Assembly: GCA_003635255.1 (NCBI GenBank) | Contig: PYJC01000006.1 | Coordinates: forward strand, 1 to 40,517 | From: Candidatus Poribacteria bacterium | Lineage (GTDB): Bacteria > Poribacteria > WGA-4E > WGA-3G | Length of the DNA stretch: 40,517 nt | Direction: 5' to 3' | Part shown: positions 34,102 to 40,517 of the stretch, one piece after another | Layout: each line of letters opens with the position of its first letter | Position numbering within the stretch: the stretch's first letter is position 1 | Notes under the pieces: generated by a model | Told to the model about the DNA's origin: nothing | Database searches by the model: none | Seen by the model: only the letters and a program-made list of their open reading frames with translations | Program-made: the position numbers and the translations under genes

Positions 34102-35115
34102 ATGAAAATCACAGGCTTTGAATATCGTACTGTCTCCATCCCTTTCCTTCCAGCAATACAAGAACATTCGGGTATGGAGTATCCGACGACTTTGGTCTGG
34201 GTACACACAGATGAAGGACTGACAGGGTTGGGTGAAAGCAATGCCCTGCACAGCGATATTACGGATCAAGCTGACAGCATCGCTGAAAGGTACGTCGGCA
34301 AAAACCTTTGGGATATCGACCTCTCATCCGAGTCATTTACCTTCCAATCTGCTTTTTATGATTTGGCGGGACAGGCGTTGGGGGTACCTGCCTATAAGTT
34401 AATCGGCGAGAAACACCGAGATAGCGTTGAACTCGCCTACTGGTCGCCACCGATGCCGCCGGAAGCAACAGCAGCAGAGGCAGAACGCGCTGCAGACCTC
34501 GGCTTTCGGGTGCATAAACTCAAAGCACGAAAGGCGAATATCGTCGAAACCGCACGTTTAATTAAAGAGGCGTGTGGGCCGGATTTCGGGATTCGTGTGG
34601 ATCCTAACACAGAATTCGGAGACTTGGAGACCGGACTCCGGCTTGCCGAAGCACTGCTCCCTTATAACATTGAAGTCTACGAAGACCCGATCCGATTTGA
34701 GGATTTGTCTTGGTACCGTCAGATGCGGGAAAAGGTGGAGGTTCCAGTCGCTCGACATATAGGGGGACCCCAAGAGATCTTAGAGAATATCCGAGCAGAC
34801 GCAGTGGATGCGGTCAACACGTTTGGGAATGTTGCGGGGCTTCGTAAGAGTGCCGCTGTTGCTGAAGCCGCGGGGTTGCCGATTTGGGTGCAGGTTTTCG
34901 CTTTCGGTTCATGTGTCGCCTCGACCTTCGCTGCACACATGGTGTGTACGATACCGAACTGTACAATGCCGATTGACGAACTTCCGCACATCCGTGTTGA
35001 TGATCTCTCTGGTGGTAGCATGGACTTGTCTAACGGTGCTATCAACCTGACAGATGCACCCGGATTGGGTATCAGTCTTGATATGGATGCCGTTGAGCGG
35101 TATCGTATTCGTTAG
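34102..35115 (+). CDS. Divergent enolase-superfamily (MLE/MR-like) protein
   Basis: This 337-residue protein has the capping domain and a barrel of the superfamily: the K-x-K in HKLKARK, first metal ligand Asp in IRVDPNTEF and second Glu in EVYEDPI. The third acidic ligand, usually in a G-E or D-E pair, is replaced by the region VPVARHIGGPQ, and I see no C-terminal catalytic His in the VFAFGSCVAS strand. It may catalyse a different reaction, or have reduced activity. ATG 34102 has AAGGAG nine bases upstream; a longer frame (34015) lacks family similarity. It is not adjacent to other metabolic genes. Confidence 0.85.
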   Translation: MKITGFEYRTVSIPFLPAIQEHSGMEYPTTLVWVHTDEGLTGLGESNALHSDITDQADSIAERYVGKNLWDIDLSSESFTFQSAFYDLAGQALGVPAYKLIGEKHRDSVELAYWSPPMPPEATAAEAERAADLGFRVHKLKARKANIVETARLIKEACGPDFGIRVDPNTEFGDLETGLRLAEALLPYNIEVYEDPIRFEDLSWYRQMREKVEVPVARHIGGPQEILENIRADAVDAVNTFGNVAGLRKSAAVAEAAGLPIWVQVFAFGSCVASTFAAHMVCTIPNCTMPIDELPHIRVDDLSGGSMDLSNGAINLTDAPGLGISLDMDAVERYRIR

Positions 35116-35132
35116 GAACAAAAGACAAAAAT

Positions 35133-38100
35133 TTACAAGGCAGGCATATTTTTTATGATGTCTACCGTTTTCAGACTGACAGTGATGACGCGGGCGATGA
35201 GGTCAATAATATACTGCGGTTGATCAGTACGGTTCGGGTCGTTCACAATCCCGCTCCGTTTGTCTGTCTTGACGCGATACTGATCCACGATCCACTCTAA
35301 CGCAGATCGGTTGCCCAACCGATAGTCGGACGCTGCTGCAGGGATGCCATCGAGTGTGAGGAAGTCGTTGTATTTCAGCTGCGCCTTGTCTCTGGATAAC
35401 TTCATCTTCTCAACGCGCCAGTCTATTGGCACTCCCGGCGTTTCGATGTGTTTCAGCTGGTCATATTTCGGAACCGATTCGTAGTTGATGTGGAGGTCTG
35501 CTAATTCCGCGCCTGCGTTGGCAAAACCCCAAAAATCTTCAGCAAACGGGATATGCGGGAGGTCTCGCTTGAGATTCGCCTGATACTTTTCGCAATAGTC
35601 GGGGTGGTGTAAGATACCGTAGTTATAGTGGAAGATGTCCCATTTGGTGATAGTCTCATCGCCGTAGTGGGTTCGGAATTCTGCCAACGCCCAATCGGTG
35701 ATGTTCTCTTGACGGTTTGTGCCGTCTTCATTGTAGGTATAGAACGGAAAGCATTGGGTTTTCTCTAAGAAATCGAAGGACGGAATTATATCTACAACCA
35801 AGGCTTGAAACGGTTTTTTAATTCCGATTCCACTGACACAAATTACTCGATTTTCTGTTTCTGTATCAAGTGTAGGAAAAGTGATAGGAAACACAGACAT
35901 TCGGTGGTTTAGCGTGCCGTCGAAACACAGATTCATTTTTGTGAACGGTCGACAAAGGGACATTCGAAGTTTCGATTCTGGAAATTCGGTAAGTCGTCCT
36001 TGCTGCAGTTTCAATTTTAATCCTGAACTCCACTTGATTTTGGTATCGTCATATTCGACAAAATCATCAACATCCCGCACGTTTTGTGGCATCCCCTTCC
36101 ACTTGAGCACTTGGGCATTATAGAAATCACTGGTCAGCTTTACGTTCTGAATCAGGGTGTTCTCGTTAAAATTATAGAGCCATGCATCCCTGCTGGTTTG
36201 AAAACCTATTCCGAATGTGTCAAAAATCACATTGACCCCCACCGTTTTTCTCCTCTTTGCTATTTTACTCCCCATTGGAATAAAGGTATCAAACTCGGCG
36301 TGGAGTCCTTCCGTCAACCATGTATATCGGTTGTCAGGTGTTATCTGCTGCCAGTCAACGTTTTGGTAGTGCTCCTTTGAATTGAGATAGTGATACTTCT
36401 CATCTTTCCGCCAAAATTCATCAACACACGCGTAAAAGATTTTGGGAGGTTTCACGTCAGATTCTGAATCGGCACTACCAGCATTCTTTTTGATGAACAA
36501 GTTGATGCTCACACCAACCTGAATTCCGAAAACGTTGTGCGTTGTGCCTGATAGTTTCGGATTCTGACGGACATTCCCGCCCAAATCCAGAATGTAAATT
36601 GCGTCAAAATCCTGTGCAAGGTGCTTCCGCATCCCGTCAAACGCCGTCCCGTCCAGAAAACTATTATTTGTCACAAAAGCCACAACGCCTTCTTTTCCAA
36701 TCCGTTTCGATGCCCAGAGAATCGCTTTCACGTATGGGTCCGAAAGCGCGTTTTTATTCGTCGCTTTTGAGTCCTGCGAATACGTTTCCCGCAGTAACGC
36801 GTCCATTACCTTATATTTTCGATTCTTGTTATTATCATTTTCATTGGTTTGATGGATATTATAAGGCGGATTGCCGATGACGACGAACATATCTGCCGCT
36901 TTTTGTCGCTCAACGCGTTCCGTGTTTTCCTGTGTGAAAAGTCTCGCCTGCCGTTCCTCAAGCAGCTCAAAGGTATCCGCAAGTGCGATCCCCTCAAAGG
37001 GTCGATACGTCTGCGTCCGCTGAAAGAATTCGTGTTCAACGTTCAGGCTCGCGATGTAGTAAGGCAGCAACAGGATCTCGTTGCAATGGAGTTCGTTCTG
37101 GTATTTCTCTGCCAACGTCGTCGCTCGGAGGTCCTGCATCAGCCGAACGATAAAGTTCCCTGTCCCGACAAACGGATCAATGATATGAACCCCAGTATCC
37201 GATAGCGATCGGTCAAACTCAGCTTCGAGGATATGCACAACGCTTTTCACCATGAAATCGACAATCGGTTGCGGTGTGTAGACGATGCCGTGTGTATCTG
37301 CCACCTCAACGGAGAACCCTTGAAAAAATTGTTCGTAGACGGTATTGAGGAACTGCTGTTTTTGGGAGAAGTCTTTGCAGAGCGTTGCGGCGTTCTCAAT
37401 AGCAAGATAAAACGGATTCAGCGGTTTGAGAAACCCGTCGCGACTGAATGCGTTCTGGATGAGTACCTCAATGACGTTTTCAATCTCGCGGGCGATGATA
37501 TTCCGGCGGGTGAAGTCGGGGTTATCGAAGACGGTGCGGAAGATGCGTTCTGTGAGGAGGTGTTGGATGAGCATCTCCTCAACGGCAGCGACAGAGAGAT
37601 TCGGGTTGATTGCGGCGCGGCACTGTTGGTAGAAGTCCGTGAACGCCGTCACAAATTGCGGGTTCGTCTCGTGCTGTTCATCTATCAACTCAGCGAGTCT
37701 CTTGCCGAGTGCGGGGACCCTCTCCTTAAATTCAGCGACGGCGGCGTGCCAGTTTTCAAGCGCAGCGGGCGGCGCAGCGAAGAGGTATTGGAGTGCCGCA
37801 ATCAGACGAGTCGGGTCGGTGATATCTATGTCAAAGACCTGCTCGCCGTTTTGATAGAGGATACCGCGCTGTGGGGTTTGGAAGAAAATGTTGTCAAATG
37901 GATAGCCTGCATCCCGTTTCTCCTGCACGGCTCTATGGAGATCGTCGTCCATATCCTTGGCTTCCCAATACGCGAACGGGATTCGGTATGCGTCAAGTAT
38001 CACACCGTCGAGGACGATCCGGTTGCCCTTTGGGGTACGCATAGGATATTGAGAAACGAGGGTAGCATCCGCCTGCTTTGCGCACGCATCAAGTAAGAAG

Positions 38101-38216
38101 GCGAAAGGGTTACTGACCGCCCCTTCGTGTGTGATGTCGTGCTGTTCGTATTGTTGTAGCGTGGCGTAGTAGTCGCGGATCGCTTTGTGATTAGGCTTTA
38201 GGTTGAGTTGCGGCAT
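35133..38216 (-). CDS. Single-chain restriction-modification enzyme (Type IIG / ISP-like), no helicase
   Basis: This 1027-residue protein joins an N-terminal PD-(D/E)xK-like nuclease segment (VLDGVILDAYRIPFAYWEAK, with E85-x-K87) to an N6-adenine methyltransferase: SAM motif DPFVGTGNF at 347-355 and catalytic N-P-P-Y at 449-452. A long C-terminal target-recognition part related to Type ISP follows. Classical ISP enzymes (LlaGI type) carry a large helicase module of which I see none, making this closer to Type IIG/MmeI-like. The ATG at 38216 overlaps the upstream ATPase gene by 26 bases, so the two are translationally coupled. It should methylate one adenine per site and cleave unmodified DNA. 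Confidence 0.85.
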   Translation of the reverse strand: MPQLNLKPNHKAIRDYYATLQQYEQHDITHEGAVSNPFAFLLDACAKQADATLVSQYPMRTPKGNRIVLDGVILDAYRIPFAYWEAKDMDDDLHRAVQEKRDAGYPFDNIFFQTPQRGILYQNGEQVFDIDITDPTRLIAALQYLFAAPPAALENWHAAVAEFKERVPALGKRLAELIDEQHETNPQFVTAFTDFYQQCRAAINPNLSVAAVEEMLIQHLLTERIFRTVFDNPDFTRRNIIAREIENVIEVLIQNAFSRDGFLKPLNPFYLAIENAATLCKDFSQKQQFLNTVYEQFFQGFSVEVADTHGIVYTPQPIVDFMVKSVVHILEAEFDRSLSDTGVHIIDPFVGTGNFIVRLMQDLRATTLAEKYQNELHCNEILLLPYYIASLNVEHEFFQRTQTYRPFEGIALADTFELLEERQARLFTQENTERVERQKAADMFVVIGNPPYNIHQTNENDNNKNRKYKVMDALLRETYSQDSKATNKNALSDPYVKAILWASKRIGKEGVVAFVTNNSFLDGTAFDGMRKHLAQDFDAIYILDLGGNVRQNPKLSGTTHNVFGIQVGVSINLFIKKNAGSADSESDVKPPKIFYACVDEFWRKDEKYHYLNSKEHYQNVDWQQITPDNRYTWLTEGLHAEFDTFIPMGSKIAKRRKTVGVNVIFDTFGIGFQTSRDAWLYNFNENTLIQNVKLTSDFYNAQVLKWKGMPQNVRDVDDFVEYDDTKIKWSSGLKLKLQQGRLTEFPESKLRMSLCRPFTKMNLCFDGTLNHRMSVFPITFPTLDTETENRVICVSGIGIKKPFQALVVDIIPSFDFLEKTQCFPFYTYNEDGTNRQENITDWALAEFRTHYGDETITKWDIFHYNYGILHHPDYCEKYQANLKRDLPHIPFAEDFWGFANAGAELADLHINYESVPKYDQLKHIETPGVPIDWRVEKMKLSRDKAQLKYNDFLTLDGIPAAASDYRLGNRSALEWIVDQYRVKTDKRSGIVNDPNRTDQPQYIIDLIARVITVSLKTVDIIKNMPAL

Positions 38217-39843
38217 GCGATGGAACCTCTTGTACAATGGGGATAAGATAACTCCGAATCGTACAGCCCTCAAGCGTGTCGGTTTCAACGCGGGGATCCG
38301 ATTTCTGACGATAGTCGAATACGATATAATAGCCCTCCCGCTCGCCTTCTAAGGTCAGATACGCAGCGAGTGGCTGTTTCCCTGCTTCATAAGCCCGCTC
38401 GTTCCGCCACACCTTTGTCTCAATAATGTATTTCCGACCTTGATGCCCAATGATGATATCCGTTCTGCCGCGCCCCGTCGGTACCTCTAAGTGCATCGTC
38501 GCACGGACCATCCGGACAAATTCATCAAGATAAGCAAAAAGCAGATATTGCCCGACGAACTCCTGCGGTGTGTCGGGGACTTGGAGAACTCTGAACCCGG
38601 CACGGGCAATGAAATCCTTGAAGTTCTCAATGAGCGTATGCATCTGAAGCTGCCCAGTTTCTGTAATATACCCTGTAAAGTCGATGGGACCGTCTTCAGG
38701 GAGATACTCGTCCTCCAACCCGTTGATGAGCGGTTTAAAGGCTTGAATGATACAGTGGAGATAGATCGGGTTGAGAATTTGACACATCCCGTCTTCGCCC
38801 TGTTTAATAATGCCATAGGTAGCGAGCTCACTAATCACTTCGTTATGTAGGGTGAAATTGATATTGCTCTCATAAAAAGCGATCCGCATCAGTGTTCTCT
38901 CAAAACGTGGATCCCGCCGGACGTTTGTAATGAGATGCTCAATGTTCGTGTTTCGCTCTGTGAGGAGCCGCGCCTGTGCCGCTAAGAAGTGTTGCATCAG
39001 GATTGTCTCGGTTTTGGGGATGTCAAGTTCCTCAGTGAGAATCTGAGCGAACCTGTTGACGAGGAACGGCTGGCCGGCGGTCTGTTGATAGAGTTTCTCA
39101 ACGACATCGGGTGCAAAAGGTTGGCCGACCTCTTCGGTATATTGCGCAAGGAGTTCTTGAACCTGGTCAAGCGTGAAGTTTGGGAGCGTGAATTCGTCTT
39201 GGATGTTGAACGGAGAGATGGAGCGGTCATAGTTGAGTTGTGTAATGCTTTTGACTCCGATAATCCCGACGCTGTAGGGACAACGTATCTCGCGCCCGGA
39301 GAGGTAGATACGGCGGAGTGTATTCAAAAAACCACTGAGGACAGTTTGTGGGATACCATCAAATTCATCAATGATTAAGACGACCCGCGGGGGTGAAGCT
39401 GCTGCGATTTCCTCGGCTACAAGCAGTGTCGGAAGTTTCTCAAAGAAACGCCGCATCGCTATATTGTCGGTGATACCTGGGTTTTCTAAGAGGTTTTCAA
39501 GCTGTGGAGCTGGCAGCTCTCCCCGCTCCTGAAGCGTTCGGTTGATTGCTTGCGGTAGTTCCTCAGCAAGAGTGGTGTAAAAGGCATCCGGGGCTAAGTT
39601 CGCATACTCTTGGAAATTGAGTTGTATGGGGAAATAGTCAGCGTCTTCTGCTTGAAGTGCGGGAGCCTCAAGGGCGGTGATCGCGTCTTGGAAGAAGGTT
39701 GTCTTACCGGTCTGCCGAGGTGCGAACAGCACGATGTACCGTCCGAGTTTGATGCGTTTGATGAAGTCGTCAAGTCTCTCGGTGCGTGCAACGACGTAGT
39801 TGTCTATGGTGTTCACAGGACCGTGGGTGCCGAAGTGTCTCAT
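38191..39843 (-). CDS. AAA-like ATPase with C-terminal PD-(D/E)xK nuclease
   Basis: The protein of 550 residues has a P-loop ATPase of the AAA_35/AAA-ATPase-like type: Walker A APRQTGKTT at 41-49 and Walker B IIDEFDG at 157-163, followed by a winged-helix-like middle. The C-terminus is a nuclease-like domain: TDIIIG (Asp462) and ETK (Glu475-Thr-Lys477), which is D-x12-E-x-K. I start at ATG 39843 with AGGA just upstream; the longer frame to 40053 lacks similarity and overlaps the promoter. It lies directly ahead of the restriction-methyltransferase, overlapping its start. This suggests a defence role; whether it acts with the RM enzyme or separately is unknown. Confidence 0.88.
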   Translation of the reverse strand: MRHFGTHGPVNTIDNYVVARTERLDDFIKRIKLGRYIVLFAPRQTGKTTFFQDAITALEAPALQAEDADYFPIQLNFQEYANLAPDAFYTTLAEELPQAINRTLQERGELPAPQLENLLENPGITDNIAMRRFFEKLPTLLVAEEIAAASPPRVVLIIDEFDGIPQTVLSGFLNTLRRIYLSGREIRCPYSVGIIGVKSITQLNYDRSISPFNIQDEFTLPNFTLDQVQELLAQYTEEVGQPFAPDVVEKLYQQTAGQPFLVNRFAQILTEELDIPKTETILMQHFLAAQARLLTERNTNIEHLITNVRRDPRFERTLMRIAFYESNINFTLHNEVISELATYGIIKQGEDGMCQILNPIYLHCIIQAFKPLINGLEDEYLPEDGPIDFTGYITETGQLQMHTLIENFKDFIARAGFRVLQVPDTPQEFVGQYLLFAYLDEFVRMVRATMHLEVPTGRGRTDIIIGHQGRKYIIETKVWRNERAYEAGKQPLAAYLTLEGEREGYYIVFDYRQKSDPRVETDTLEGCTIRSYLIPIVQEVPSHAATQPKA

Positions 39844-39874
39844 CTTCCTATTCCCGTTTTCCCTTTTTCTCAAA

Positions 39875-39903
39875 AGTATAGCAGGTTTGCGGTGGAGCGT
39901 CAA
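39875..39903 (-). promoter_or_regulatory. Sigma-70 promoter for the ATPase-nuclease/RM operon
   Basis: On the minus strand TTGACG, a 17-base spacer and TATACT occur, with the -10 box about 32 bases before the ATPase ATG. It matches ten of twelve consensus positions. Confidence 0.8.
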
Positions 39904-39933
39904 GGCTATTGTCTGAACCCATAACGAATTGGT

Positions 39934-39963
39934 TTGCAATGAAGGCAAAAAACGTGGTAAAAT
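39934..39963 (+). promoter_or_regulatory. Probable promoter for glnE
   Basis: TTGCAA, 18 bases, then TAAAAT stand about 37 bases before the glnE start. Divergent to the defence operon promoter only 30 bases away. Confidence 0.45.
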
Positions 39964-39999
39964 AGCATTAATCGTAGCGTTGCTTATGGAGGAGATATA

Positions 40000-40517
40000 A
40001 TGATGAATCACGCAGAATTGCCACTCCCAGAACACCAGAGAAAAGAAATTCATCGGATTTTATCAGACGCTTCCGATAGCGTTGGTGGCGTAGATAACGA
40101 TTCTATACTGCGAAGCCTCCAAGAACTCGCTACCGACGATGCGGACCTCCAAACCTGCTTTTCAGACATTGCGCTTCCGCTGCTGGCAGCTGCCCTGAAT
40201 TCACCGAACCCTGAAGCCGCTTTAAACCGTTTCTCACGTTTTGCGCAGGTCGCATTTAATCGCAGAACACTTTATCAGCTGCTGCGAGATGCCCCATCTC
40301 TTATACGTACCGTCATCTTGGGTTTTGGTGCCTCTACATATCTCTCCGAAATCCTCATCCGCCAACCCGAATATTTTTATGACATCATTGACGCGAATGT
40401 GATCGGGACAATGAAGACCACCGAGACGATGTACCAAGAACTTGCAAAATCGCTCTCACACTTCAATTCAGTTGAGCAGAAACTCTGTATCCTTCGACGG
40501 TATAAACGCCGCGAGAC
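40000..40517 (+). CDS. glnE: Glutamate-ammonia-ligase adenylyltransferase, N-terminal part (cut by window end)
   Basis: From ATG ATG at 40000/40003, behind a GGAGGAG site (39988-39994), a frame stays open to the last base (172 codons). The segments FGASTYLSEILIRQPEYFYDI and KLCILRRYKRRE match the conserved N-terminal region of GlnE, which adenylylates and de-adenylylates glutamine synthetase in response to nitrogen. Only the beginning, before the nucleotidyltransferase active site, is in the window. The first 80 residues are poorly conserved. Identification rests on the two motifs and is fairly firm. Confidence 0.8.
   Translation, partial: MMNHAELPLPEHQRKEIHRILSDASDSVGGVDNDSILRSLQELATDDADLQTCFSDIALPLLAAALNSPNPEAALNRFSRFAQVAFNRRTLYQLLRDAPSLIRTVILGFGASTYLSEILIRQPEYFYDIIDANVIGTMKTTETMYQELAKSLSHFNSVEQKLCILRRYKRRE

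Noticed and set aside
37233..38096. 287-residue plus-strand ORF opposite the RM gene
   Set aside because: Exact antisense of a well-supported methyltransferase gene; no ribosome-binding site and no motif.
39844..40053. 70-residue N-terminal extension of the ATPase-nuclease
   Set aside because: It runs back across the promoter at 39875-39903 and into the glnE region; a good ATG with AGGA exists at 39843.

Overview
The window looks like a chromosomal segment of an uncultured marine or sponge-type bacterium with moderate GC. The gene mix recalls Candidatus Poribacteria or a related lineage: a formylglycine sulfatase, a phytanoyl-CoA dioxygenase, two enolase-superfamily enzymes, a leucine-rich-repeat/dockerin protein with a FlgD-like C-terminal sorting domain, a LamG protein and a VIT/vWA protein. 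The taxonomic guess is inference from gene content, since no rRNA is present.

Region by region. (1) 1-998 is most of an IS5-like element (minus strand, transposase in two frames) abutting a 5'-truncated LRR/dockerin surface protein (999-2888). (2) 3028-9637 holds a sulfatase, a PpiD/SurA-type foldase (minus), an Ogg-type 8-oxoguanine glycosylase, a coiled-coil protein and a GT4 glycosyltransferase. A tRNA-Leu(GAG) follows on the minus strand. (3) 9833-15059 is a tight operon: YdiJ-like FAD/Fe-S dehydrogenase, Nramp-related transporter, PhyH dioxygenase. (4) 15254-18770 has a CorC-like CBS protein, an unlisted 45-aa membrane protein, an M23 endopeptidase and an orphan solute-binding protein. 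A hicBA toxin-antitoxin pair follows. (5) 19381-23652 is one uninterrupted minus-strand ORF of about 1423 codons that joins an ECF sigma factor, a complete FtsZ and a C-terminally shortened DNA polymerase III alpha subunit. It is the most unusual object in the window. (6) 23739-29324, all minus strand, looks like one long transcription unit: TIM-barrel sugar isomerase/epimerase, MR-type enolase enzyme, SDR, TatD, a lipoprotein-like protein and a XylH-type permease. It starts from a promoter that overlaps an inverted repeat. (7) 29754-35115 has LamG, VIT/vWA and a second, divergent enolase-superfamily protein. (8) 35133-39843 (minus) is an overlapping two-gene operon: an AAA ATPase fused to a PD-(D/E)XK nuclease, then a single-chain restriction-methyltransferase. 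It is a probable defence module with its own strong promoter. The window ends inside glnE.

Several promoters are close to the sigma-70 consensus with 17-bp spacers (minus strand at 6678, 9742, 19280, 29356 and 39875; plus strand at 6757, 15113 and 29490). Short GC-rich palindromes and a 28-bp tandem repeat sit in intergenic space. No CRISPR array, rRNA or prophage was seen.
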